Assembly: GCA_964366455.1 (NCBI GenBank)
Contig: CAYISZ010000008.1
Location: forward strand, 1 to 35,404
DNA from: CAZLQR01 sp964366455
GTDB taxonomy: Bacteria; Patescibacteriota; Microgenomatia; UBA1406; GWC2-37-13
Length of the DNA: 35,404 nucleotides
Reading direction: 5' to 3'
Below the pieces are notes generated by a model, which made no database searches, was not told the origin of the DNA, and saw only the letters and a list, made by a program, of their open reading frames with translations. Below, piece by piece: positions 1 to 6,767 of the stretch. The position numbers were made by a program, and so were the translations under genes. Within the stretch, counting starts at the first letter, position 1. Each line of letters starts with the position of its first letter.

Positions 1-49
1 CCCGATAAGCAGATCCAGAATCTGCTGTCCTGCCATTAGACGACCGGGC
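1..49 (-). tRNA. tRNA-Gln (anticodon CUG), 5' part, cut by window edge
   Basis: Read on the minus strand from 49 downwards, the sequence folds as the 5' half of a tRNA. It has an acceptor strand GCCCGGT, a D-arm with AATGGCAGGAC, and a perfect 5-bp anticodon stem GCAGA/TCTGC closing the loop TTCTGGA, which gives anticodon CUG (Gln). The T-arm and 3' acceptor strand lie outside the window. A TACAAT box at 66-71 (minus) is a plausible -10 about 10 nt before the mature 5' end. Identity rests on the anticodon; the full fold cannot be checked here. Confidence 0.85.
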
Positions 50-65
50 AATATTTATCAGTGTT

Positions 66-71
66 ATTGTA
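66..71 (-). promoter_or_regulatory. possible -10 box of the tRNA-Gln gene
   Basis: TACAAT on the minus strand, 16 nt before the tRNA 5' end. No clear -35 box is seen. Confidence 0.4.
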
Positions 72-102
72 CCAAAAAATATTCTCAATAATTTCACAGC
101 GC

Positions 103-118
103 ATCTACTATGGTAGAT
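103..118. other. small hairpin in the leuS/tRNA-Gln gap
   Basis: ATCTAC (103-108) and GTAGAT (113-118) form a perfect 6-bp inverted repeat with a TATG loop, downstream of leuS. It lacks a T-run on either side, so it is not a convincing intrinsic terminator. The rest of 50-214 holds nothing I recognise. Confidence 0.3.
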
Positions 119-214
119 TGTCAGTTAGATTGCAAAAATACCCAAAAACTAACGAAGTTTGTTCAAGTATTTTGAATTTGAATGAGCCCGTTGGAACAAG
201 CTAAGATGAGGTTT

Positions 215-2491
215 TTATGAAGAAAGGACGAAATTGAGCACTTTTCCGACCACATACACAACCTCATACTTCTTACCATCGATGTGTCTTGTCACAGAGC
301 CTTCTTCTAATGCTTTTCTGACAACCGCATCCTTATCAAGCTCGTTCTTTAAAACATTAAGCACGGCTCTGACCTTTCCGTTTACCTGTACTGGAATCTT
401 TACGTTCTCCTGAACTAAAGCTTTTTCGTCTACCTTTTGATGAGTCTCTAGGTGGATCGATGACTTCTCACCCATCATCTCCCAAAGCTCTTCGGTAATA
501 TGAGGAGCAAATGGTGCCAAAAGCAAAAGCAGAGTTTTATACTCAACTACCAATATTTTTTCTTTCTTAGACAAAAAGTTAAGCCATTCCATCAACGACG
601 CAATCGCTGTATTAAATTTAAGCTCTAATCCATCGCTCACAACCTTTTTGAGTGTTTTATTTAGCCATTGTTTATCGGCGGCGTCCAGCTCAACCTTGCC
701 CGAATTATCGACTTTTTTATACAAGTCCCAAACTCTCTTTAAAAAATTAAATGGACCAACGATTGACTGCTCGCGAAAATCTCCTCCCTGATCAAATGAA
801 CCCATAAACATCAGGTATACTCGTATAGTATCGGCGCCATATTCTTTAATATAGCCATCAGGATTAATAACGTTACCCTTAGACTTACTCATCTTCATAC
901 CTTCGGAAATAATCAATCCGTGCGCTCTAAACTTAGTAAACGGCTCCTCGAAATGCGATATAAGACCAGCGTCTTTAAAAGCCATGCATAAGAATCGACT
1001 GTATAAAAGATGTAAGACGGAGTGCTCTGCGCCTCCAATATAAGAGTTAACCGGCATCCAGTTCTTAACCCGTTCAGAATTCCATGGATTTTTATCGTCT
1101 TCAGTAGATAAATATCTTAAGAAGTACCAGGCTGAGTCCAAAAATGTATCTGAGACATCAGTTTCACGACGCGCATCTTTTCCGCAAGTTGGACATTTAA
1201 CTTTGTAGAATTTTTCGTCACTTGCCAAGGGAGAAACGCCAGTACCTGTTGGCCTGAAGTTCTCAACATATGGCAGCACAACAGGAAGATCTTTTTCGGG
1301 CACAGGAACCGTTCCGCATGAATCGCAATAAATTATTGGAATTGGAGGGCCCCAGTAACGCTGTCGCGAAATTAACCAATCGCGAAGATGATAGTTTACT
1401 CGCTTTTTTCCAGCCGGCTTTGACTTATGATCCGTTTTTTCAATGGGGAGTTTGAATTTTTCGGCAAATTCTTTATCACGCTCGTCACCATCTGGCACCG
1501 CCATAATTGCACCTGTTCCGTAGCCAACCAACACGTAATCCGCAATCCAAACAGGAATTTTTTTATTCGTGACCGGGTTAAGTACGTACGATCCAGTAAA
1601 TACTCCTGTCTTTTCTTTTGCGTTGCTTCGATCAAACTCGGAACGTTTTTTCGCTTCGGCAATATACGAAGTCACCTTACCAGATTGCTCCTTAGTTGTT
1701 AGTTTTAAAACGGCGGAATGTTCTGGGGCAAGAACTAAAAATGTTGCTCCATCAATAGTTTCAGGTTTGGTTGTAAAAACCTCAATACCCTCAAAGTTAA
1801 TTATCATTCCCTTGCTCTTTCCTATCCAGTTAACCTGCGCTATTTTTACCTTATCGGACCAATCCAGCTTTTCTAAATTTTTCAATAAACGCTCTGCGTA
1901 GTCGGTAATTTTGAAAAACCACTGTTCTAGCTCTTTTTTTTCAACTTCGGAAGAACAGCGTTCACACTTTCCTGCAATTACCTGCTCATCGGCAAGAACT
2001 GTTTTGCATGAAGGACACCAGTTGACCACTGCCTTTTTTTTATAAGCAAGTTTTTGCTTTAACATTTGTAGGAAAATCCATTGTGTCCATTTGTAGTACT
2101 CTGGTTTGTACGTCTCAACCGTACGCTCCCAATCAAATGAATTGCCGATTGATTCAAGCTGCTTGTAAAAATGTTCCTCAGAAATCTTAGAAAGATCCAT
2201 GGGGTTTTTATTAATCTTTATTGCATAGTTTTCACTATGAATCCCGAATCCATCTAGTCCCATTGGTTCAAACACGTCGTAGCCTTGCATTCGCATAAAT
2301 CGCGAAAAGATATCGCCTCCTGTACAGGCATACATATTTCCCACATGAAGACCTTCCGCCGAAGGATAAGGGAACATCATTAGACTGTAGTAAGGCTTTT
2401 TTGCTTTATCAAGATCTGGACTAAAGGTCTTGTCCTTTCTCCATTTCTCCTGCCATTTTTTCTCAATTTCGTTAGGTATATATTTGCGCAT
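215..2491 (-). CDS. leuS: leucyl-tRNA synthetase with shortened editing domain
   Basis: Class I synthetase that charges tRNA-Leu with leucine in the cytoplasm. Visible: the HIGH-type motif HVGN at about residues 49-52 in PYPSAEGLHVGN, a Cys pair zinc module (CPSC...CERC), the editing-domain entry TTKPETIDGAT, the block GYGTGAIMAVPDGDERD, the RDWLISRQRYWG block, a second CPTCGK module, and GMKMSKSKGNV around residue 533. The C-terminal VNGKVRA domain is present. At 758 aa it is about 100 aa shorter than typical bacterial LeuRS. Part of the loss is in the CP1 editing domain between LPIEK and RVNYHLRDW, where the usual VNSG-type segment is absent. The start is placed at ATG 2491; a TTG 5 codons upstream would lie in the promoter, because TATAAT at 2498-2503 sits 6 nt before the ATG. 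Confidence 0.95.
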   Translation of the reverse strand: MRKYIPNEIEKKWQEKWRKDKTFSPDLDKAKKPYYSLMMFPYPSAEGLHVGNMYACTGGDIFSRFMRMQGYDVFEPMGLDGFGIHSENYAIKINKNPMDLSKISEEHFYKQLESIGNSFDWERTVETYKPEYYKWTQWIFLQMLKQKLAYKKKAVVNWCPSCKTVLADEQVIAGKCERCSSEVEKKELEQWFFKITDYAERLLKNLEKLDWSDKVKIAQVNWIGKSKGMIINFEGIEVFTTKPETIDGATFLVLAPEHSAVLKLTTKEQSGKVTSYIAEAKKRSEFDRSNAKEKTGVFTGSYVLNPVTNKKIPVWIADYVLVGYGTGAIMAVPDGDERDKEFAEKFKLPIEKTDHKSKPAGKKRVNYHLRDWLISRQRYWGPPIPIIYCDSCGTVPVPEKDLPVVLPYVENFRPTGTGVSPLASDEKFYKVKCPTCGKDARRETDVSDTFLDSAWYFLRYLSTEDDKNPWNSERVKNWMPVNSYIGGAEHSVLHLLYSRFLCMAFKDAGLISHFEEPFTKFRAHGLIISEGMKMSKSKGNVINPDGYIKEYGADTIRVYLMFMGSFDQGGDFREQSIVGPFNFLKRVWDLYKKVDNSGKVELDAADKQWLNKTLKKVVSDGLELKFNTAIASLMEWLNFLSKKEKILVVEYKTLLLLLAPFAPHITEELWEMMGEKSSIHLETHQKVDEKALVQENVKIPVQVNGKVRAVLNVLKNELDKDAVVRKALEEGSVTRHIDGKKYEVVYVVGKVLNFVLSS

Positions 2492-2497
2492 GGTTGT

Positions 2498-2503
2498 ATT
2501 ATA
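2498..2503 (-). promoter_or_regulatory. -10 box of leuS, leaderless spacing
   Basis: Perfect TATAAT on the minus strand with exactly 6 nt between it and the leuS ATG at 2491. Transcription would be expected to begin at or next to the start codon. This is also the main argument against the upstream TTG start. Confidence 0.65.
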
Positions 2504-2534
2504 CAAAAATACTATCTTCTAAATCACTGCTTGC

Positions 2535-2562
2535 AGAACTAAGAATTAAGAATTAAGAACTA
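2535..2562. repeat. heptamer array (AGAACTA/AGAATTA)x4
   Basis: Four consecutive 7-nt units: AGAACTA, AGAATTA, AGAATTA, AGAACTA. The array lies between leuS and the RRM gene, and its last unit supplies the TAG stop codon of the RRM gene (2560-2562, minus strand). The same heptamer, in another register, forms the array inside the transketolase gene at 9779-9806. Confidence 0.85.
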
Positions 2563-2832
2563 ATTATTGTTATCCGCTGTATTCACTTTTGGAGGGCGTG
2601 CTTCCGAAACAATAAGTCTTCGGCCTTGAAAATCCTGACCATTCAAATCTAGACCTTTTTGCGCTGCTTCTTCGTTTTCCATCTCAACAAAACCAAAACC
2701 CTTTGATTTTCCTGAGTCTTTAAATCTAATGATGTTTGCTGAAACAACGGTTCCGGCCTGTTCAAAAAATTCACGAAGCTGCTCCTCGGTCATTTCGTAC
2801 AGTAGATTTCCTACGTAGAGTTTATTTGACAT
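2560..2832 (-). CDS. single-RRM RNA-binding protein
   Basis: Small (90 aa) protein that is almost entirely one RNA recognition motif. RNP2 is seen as LYVGNL near the N-terminus and RNP1 as KGFGFVEM in the middle, with the aromatic residues that stack on RNA bases. Such stand-alone RRM proteins are common in CPR bacteria and cyanobacteria, where they are thought to bind single-stranded RNA or act as RNA chaperones; the exact target is unknown. The short tail ends in an Asn run, and the stop codon is provided by a heptamer repeat array. It lies 19 nt downstream of the arginase-family gene, but a TAAACT box at 2839-2844, 6 nt before the ATG, may give it its own leaderless transcript. Confidence 0.9.
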   Translation of the reverse strand: MSNKLYVGNLLYEMTEEQLREFFEQAGTVVSANIIRFKDSGKSKGFGFVEMENEEAAQKGLDLNGQDFQGRRLIVSEARPPKVNTADNNN

Positions 2833-2838
2833 TTGGAT

Positions 2839-2844
2839 AGTTTA
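2839..2844 (-). promoter_or_regulatory. possible -10 box of the RRM gene, leaderless spacing
   Basis: TAAACT on the minus strand, 6 nt before the ATG at 2832. It fits TANNNT and the spacing seen at leuS, tyrS and rho. No convincing -35 box is seen. Confidence 0.4.
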
Positions 2845-2851
2845 TCAAAAC

Positions 2852-3724
2852 TTAAGAACCTAGCGCATTCAAAATAAGTTTTTGCGCCAACTTAATGGTC
2901 TTTTCTCCTTTGTCTTTTTGTGGATTTACCTCAACCAAATCCATAGATCTTCCCTCTTTTCTCCTAAACAACTCTAAGATTGGCTCTACGTCTTTATACA
3001 AAAGCCCATTCTTCGCTGGGATTCCGGTAGCTGGAGCAACCGTACGGTCAAATCCATCAATGTCTATATCCAGATGAATATGTTCAAAAGATTCGAAGAA
3101 TTTATTTATATTCTCCTGGGCACTGCCATCTCGCAATGCATCAACTGAAATTGTTTGAATTTTCTTACCTTCTATTAACTCCTGCTCCTCTGGGTCTTTA
3201 TCTAGATTGCCGACATATAGAATTTGTTCGGGTTTTAAAACATGTGGGAGCAGCTGGTTTATCTGCTCGTTATCAAATCCTCCGATAAAAGGCCTCATCC
3301 ACATTCCATGAAAATTACCGGTTGGGCTTGTAGCGACAGTGTTGATATCGGGATGCGAATCTATCTGAATGTAACCAACGCTGTGCGAATGAAGTCTTCG
3401 CAATAATGCAACCAATGAGCTAAATGCCACACTATGATCCCCTCCAACTACCACCTGCATTTCGTCGTCCTGAAGAGTTTCTTCGATCAGGTCGGTCGCT
3501 TTTTGTAGAGACTCTACTAGAGTTTCAAAGTATTTTTTTCTTTCAATGTCGTCGGGCATTGGAAAGGTCATTGAGTCTACTACTGGACGTTGGAATTTTA
3601 AAAGAAAATCATTGCTCAATATTGAGTCTCCACCCTCCTCAACTCCAACATTGAACTCCTCCATGCGATGTGGAAGATTTATCATTCCTAGACGACTACG
3701 AAGATTGTAGAAATGAGGATTCAT
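2852..3724 (-). CDS. arginase/agmatinase-family metallohydrolase (ureohydrolase)
   Basis: 290-aa ureohydrolase-fold enzyme expected to use two Mn2+ ions to hydrolyse a guanidino compound such as arginine or agmatine. Metal-ligand blocks are in order: GGDHS, then DSHPD (the family's DAHxD, with Ser for Ala), then HLDIDIDGFD (DxDxxD) followed by AP.TG.P. LVEVNP near the C-terminus resembles arginase more than agmatinase. Its ATG overlaps the TGA stop of trpS (ATGA, 3721-3724), so the two are very likely translationally coupled. The substrate cannot be fixed from sequence alone; formiminoglutamase-like activity is an alternative. No arginine catabolic genes are nearby. Confidence 0.85.
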   Translation of the reverse strand: MNPHFYNLRSRLGMINLPHRMEEFNVGVEEGGDSILSNDFLLKFQRPVVDSMTFPMPDDIERKKYFETLVESLQKATDLIEETLQDDEMQVVVGGDHSVAFSSLVALLRRLHSHSVGYIQIDSHPDINTVATSPTGNFHGMWMRPFIGGFDNEQINQLLPHVLKPEQILYVGNLDKDPEEQELIEGKKIQTISVDALRDGSAQENINKFFESFEHIHLDIDIDGFDRTVAPATGIPAKNGLLYKDVEPILELFRRKEGRSMDLVEVNPQKDKGEKTIKLAQKLILNALGS

Positions 3725-4701
3725 GAACTGAGTCCCATCGCATTTTTAACCTCAGATACGGTTTTAGATGCGATAGCTCGCGCTCTCACAGCGCCATCTT
3801 TGATTATCTTTTCAACTTCTGAAGGATTTGTTTCAAATTTCTTTCTGGCTTCCTGTATAGGCTGTAAGTCTTTATATATTGCCTCAGCAAGAACGTCCTT
3901 CATTTCGCCAAACTGAAGCGAGCCGTTCTCAAACTTTGTTTTATGAGCGTCTACTTGATCTGGCATGAAAAGATTTGCAAAAGCAAAAAGCGCCTTGACA
4001 CCAGGAGTCATCTCCCCACCTGCGACAGTGGCGGTTGGAATAGAACGAACTTTCTTCTGTATTTGGTCCGCAGAATCTGTGAGATTGATAAAACTTCCTT
4101 CCACCGACTTTCCCATCTTCCCTTCACCTTTAAGCGATGGAACGTACTCCCCTTTTGTAGCAAATCTTTTGGGTTCTGGAAAATCCAGACCGTACTTTTC
4201 GTTCATCTTGCGAGCTATTTCACGCGCCACCTCAAGATGTGGTTCTTGATCTAAACCTACTGGAACTAGCCCAGCCTTGTAAATTAGAATGTCAGCACTC
4301 ATAAGGATCGGGTAGTTAAGAAGCGCCATTGTGTTGTCTTTTGGATACTGTTTTACCTTGTCTTTGTAAGTTGGGAGATGTTGCATTCGCGCAATTGTGG
4401 CAACCGATGAAAAATAAAAAGCTAATTCAGCATGCTCGCTGACATCGGACTGAAGAAAAATAATGCTTTTTTTTGGATCGAGTCCAGCCGCTAAATAATC
4501 CAGTATTACTTCTTTTCTGTTTTTTCTTAACTCTTCAATGTTGAAAGGAGTTGTTATTGTGTGTATGTCCGCAACCATAAAAAGAGTTTCATACTCTGAA
4601 GTATTCTGAAGGTCTAGCATTCCCTTTACAGCTCCAAGATAATTTCCCAAATGCAGTCGTCCTGTAGCTCGTATTCCTGACAAAACTCGTCTTTTAACCA
4701 T
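3721..4701 (-). CDS. trpS: tryptophanyl-tRNA synthetase
   Basis: Bacterial-type class I TrpRS (326 aa) charging tRNA-Trp. It begins with the family signature SGIRATGRLHLGNYLGA, which contains the HIGH-type motif HLGN. The KMSKS loop appears as KMGKS. The tract PILMSADILIYKA and the Gln/Glu-rich dimer contact VGLDQEPHLEVARE are as expected. An in-frame ATG 16 codons upstream (4749) would add a hydrophobic stretch not seen in TrpRS, and a TATAAT box at 4712-4717 lies inside that extension, so ATG 4701 is chosen. It diverges from tyrS across only about 50 bp and overlaps the arginase-family gene by 4 nt. Confidence 0.95.
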   Translation of the reverse strand: MVKRRVLSGIRATGRLHLGNYLGAVKGMLDLQNTSEYETLFMVADIHTITTPFNIEELRKNRKEVILDYLAAGLDPKKSIIFLQSDVSEHAELAFYFSSVATIARMQHLPTYKDKVKQYPKDNTMALLNYPILMSADILIYKAGLVPVGLDQEPHLEVAREIARKMNEKYGLDFPEPKRFATKGEYVPSLKGEGKMGKSVEGSFINLTDSADQIQKKVRSIPTATVAGGEMTPGVKALFAFANLFMPDQVDAHKTKFENGSLQFGEMKDVLAEAIYKDLQPIQEARKKFETNPSEVEKIIKDGAVRARAIASKTVSEVKNAMGLSS

Positions 4702-4711
4702 ATTGAAAACT

Positions 4712-4717
4712 ATTATA
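4712..4717 (-). promoter_or_regulatory. -10 box of trpS
   Basis: TATAAT on the minus strand, 10 nt before the trpS ATG at 4701, implying a leader of only a few nucleotides. The -35 region is not clear. Confidence 0.55.
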
Positions 4718-4740
4718 ACGAACAAAAGACTAAATATTAG

Positions 4741-4746
4741 TATAAT
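4741..4746 (+). promoter_or_regulatory. -10 box of tyrS, leaderless spacing
   Basis: Perfect TATAAT followed by 6 nt (CATGCT) and the tyrS ATG at 4753. The expected start of transcription coincides with the start codon. It is back to back with the trpS promoter. Confidence 0.65.
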
Positions 4747-4752
4747 CATGCT

Positions 4753-5832
4753 ATGACAACCGACGACAAACTAAAACTAGTAAAAGAAGTTGGCGAAGAA
4801 ATCACTCAGGAAGAAGAGCTCAAAAAACTTCTTGACTCTGGTGAAGAATTGATTGCCTACGACGGCTTCGAACCCTCCGGACAGATTCATATCGCTCAAG
4901 GTTTGCTACGCGCGATAAATGTAAATAAAATGACCAAAGCTGGTGTCAAATTTAAGATGTGGGTAGCTGACTGGCACGCTCTAGCTAACAATAAAATGGG
5001 TGGAGATCTTGAGAAAATTCAGACGGTTGGAAAGTACTTTATCGAGGTTTGGAAAGCCTGCGGTATGGACATGAGCAAGGTCGAGTTTCATTGGGCGTCA
5101 GACATGGCAAAAAATCCAGAGTACTGGAAACTCGTCGTTCAGGTTGGAAAGTCTAACGCGCTAAAAAGATTCGTAAGAACAGCGGAGATGATGGGTCGAG
5201 ATGAGTCGCTTGACAACTTAACCGGCGCACATATCATATATTCATGTATGCAGGTCGCCGACATCTTTATGCTCGGTGCAAAAATAACCCAACTTGGAAT
5301 GGATCAACGCAAACTAAATATGTTGGCTCGTGAGATTGGTCCCCTACTTGGGTTCTGGAAACCCGTTGTTGTAAGCCATCATATGTTGATGGGGCTAGGT
5401 AAGCCACCAGAGCATAGTGAGGACAAAGTAAAAAGAACCATTGAAATGAAGATGTCTAAGTCACATCCTGACTCCGCAATCTTTATGACCGACACAACCG
5501 AAGACATAAAAAGAAAAATCAACAAAGCTTGGTGTCTTGAAGGAGAAGTGAAAGATAATCCAGTGCTCGAATACTGTAAATACATTATTTTTGAGCGTGT
5601 CGATTCAATTAAAATAGAACGTCCAGAAAAATTTGGCGGAAATCTCACGATAAAGTCGTATGAGGATCTCGAAAAGAAGTTTGCAGATAAAGAAATTCAC
5701 CCACAGGACCTTAAAGTTTCTGTAGCATCAGAACTTGATAAACTATTACAACCAGTACGACAGCACTTTGAAGAAAATCCCTACGCAAAAAAACTTCTTG
5801 AAGAAGTAAAGTCCTTCCAAGTAACGAGATAG
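4753..5832 (+). CDS. tyrS: tyrosyl-tRNA synthetase, eukaryote/archaeal type
   Basis: 359-aa class I synthetase charging tRNA-Tyr. Its motifs are those of the archaeal/eukaryotic branch and not of ordinary bacterial TyrRS: AYDGFEPSGQIHIAQG at the HIGH position, NNKMGGDL, GRDES, LGMDQRKLNMLARE in the tyrosine/tRNA region, and MKMSKSHPDSAIFMTD at the KMSKS loop. From memory these blocks are especially close to plant and protist cytosolic TyrRS. There is no C-terminal S4 domain, which bacterial TyrRS normally carries. The ATG at 4753 follows a TATAAT box by 6 nt, so the mRNA is probably leaderless. Transcribed divergently from trpS. Confidence 0.93.
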   Translation: MTTDDKLKLVKEVGEEITQEEELKKLLDSGEELIAYDGFEPSGQIHIAQGLLRAINVNKMTKAGVKFKMWVADWHALANNKMGGDLEKIQTVGKYFIEVWKACGMDMSKVEFHWASDMAKNPEYWKLVVQVGKSNALKRFVRTAEMMGRDESLDNLTGAHIIYSCMQVADIFMLGAKITQLGMDQRKLNMLAREIGPLLGFWKPVVVSHHMLMGLGKPPEHSEDKVKRTIEMKMSKSHPDSAIFMTDTTEDIKRKINKAWCLEGEVKDNPVLEYCKYIIFERVDSIKIERPEKFGGNLTIKSYEDLEKKFADKEIHPQDLKVSVASELDKLLQPVRQHFEENPYAKKLLEEVKSFQVTR

Positions 5833-5835
5833 AAT

Positions 5836-5880
5836 TTCATCCTGAGCTTTATGGCGGTGAGCATGTCGAATCGCCGAACG
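5836..5880. repeat. interspersed TCATCCTGAGC/TTCGAC-type repeat
   Basis: Just after the tyrS stop. It contains TCATCCTGAGC and, on the opposite strand, TTCGACATGCTCA, with GGCG/CGCC arms that can pair. TCATCCTGA, GCTCAGG and TTCGAC are shared with the 81-bp element inside transketolase (10248-10328). It could also act as a weak terminator, but there is no T-run. Confidence 0.55.
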
Positions 5881-5951
5881 TATAAAATTCCTCCAAATAA
5901 TTAGTCGGCTTCCTAAATCTTACAACCTTAATTATCTCCTATTTAATTTGG

Positions 5952-5957
5952 TACAAT
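5952..5957 (+). promoter_or_regulatory. -10 box of the methyltransferase gene
   Basis: TACAAT with 8 nt to the ATG at 5966, implying a leader of 0-3 nt. It overlaps the codons that a TTG start at 5948 would use, which argues against that start. Confidence 0.55.
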
Positions 5958-5965
5958 TTTCGGCT

Positions 5966-6715
5966 ATGGCCTTTGGTGAAAAGCTGTTTGGTGCACCAGT
6001 TAATAAATATCGACCAGAACGTTCGCTTATTACCGGCATGGGTGCTGGAGCAGTACAAGATTTGATAGATTTTCCTCAACAACTAAGCGGACTAACGATT
6101 CTGGACATACTTACAGGAACATGCAATAATGTCGCTGACCTTAGAAGAAAAGGCGCAAATATTATTGGGGTTGACCTCGCTTATCGCGACTTAAAAGGAT
6201 TTAAAGAAAGATTCGTACAGGGAATTGTCGATCCTTATTGGTGGCGTACTGGGAGAAGACCTGCACAATTTAGCGCAGGAGAGATAGATAATTGGCTTAG
6301 ACCCAATGATGATGACCCAATTCATATTCGACTAAGCAAACTAGCTTATCACGACTTAATGCAGGATATGGAAAATGGTGGAGGCTATATAGCTGCCCAA
6401 GCAGAAAAATTACCTTTTGCCGATAATTCTGTGGATATGGTCTACTCCACCTACGGCTTAAGTTCTATACTGATAGCAGACTATGATGCTTTTAGAGCGG
6501 CTGTGTTAGAAATTGTTCGCGTCTTGAAATCGGGAGGAAAACTACAGTTGGTGCCTTGGATTCATTTTGACGATGTTGAATTATGGACGCGCAAGCAAAC
6601 CAAAAATATGAAAGAATTTATTGAGTTTTTGAGCAACTCCGATTTGACATTTGCTTTGGAAGAATCTGGTGGACATAGAAAAATAAACAGACTTACAGTT
6701 ATCAAGCCTATGTAA
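5966..6715 (+). CDS. SAM-dependent class I methyltransferase
   Basis: 249-aa Rossmann-fold methyltransferase. Motif I is seen as ILDILTGTCNN, the acidic end of beta 2 as IIGVDLAY, and the motif II/III region as AEKLPFADNSVDMVYSTYGLSSI followed in separate text by VLEIVRVLKSGGKL, the pattern of UbiE/MenG-type and related small-molecule methyltransferases. The SAM site therefore looks intact. The region between motif I and the LPFADNS block is longer than usual (about 80 residues). The substrate is not recognisable and neighbours give no hint. It has its own promoter and lies 52 nt before the acetyl-CoA synthetase start. Confidence 0.8.
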   Translation: MAFGEKLFGAPVNKYRPERSLITGMGAGAVQDLIDFPQQLSGLTILDILTGTCNNVADLRRKGANIIGVDLAYRDLKGFKERFVQGIVDPYWWRTGRRPAQFSAGEIDNWLRPNDDDPIHIRLSKLAYHDLMQDMENGGGYIAAQAEKLPFADNSVDMVYSTYGLSSILIADYDAFRAAVLEIVRVLKSGGKLQLVPWIHFDDVELWTRKQTKNMKEFIEFLSNSDLTFALEESGGHRKINRLTVIKPM

Positions 6716-6728
6716 ACGTTCCTCCCTC

Positions 6729-6758
6729 TTGCTTTTTCGACTGCAAACTCGGCATAAT
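6729..6758 (+). promoter_or_regulatory. promoter of acsA
   Basis: TTGCTT (6729-6734) and CATAAT (6753-6758) are 18 bp apart; the ATG at 6768 follows after 9 nt. A TTG start at 6729 would make the promoter coding, so the ATG is preferred. Confidence 0.5.
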
Positions 6759-6767
6759 GAAGTTATC

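Noticed and set aside
4702..4749. Longer TrpRS starting at ATG 4749
   Set aside because: The 16 extra residues are hydrophobic and not in the family; the DNA carries the trpS -10 box.
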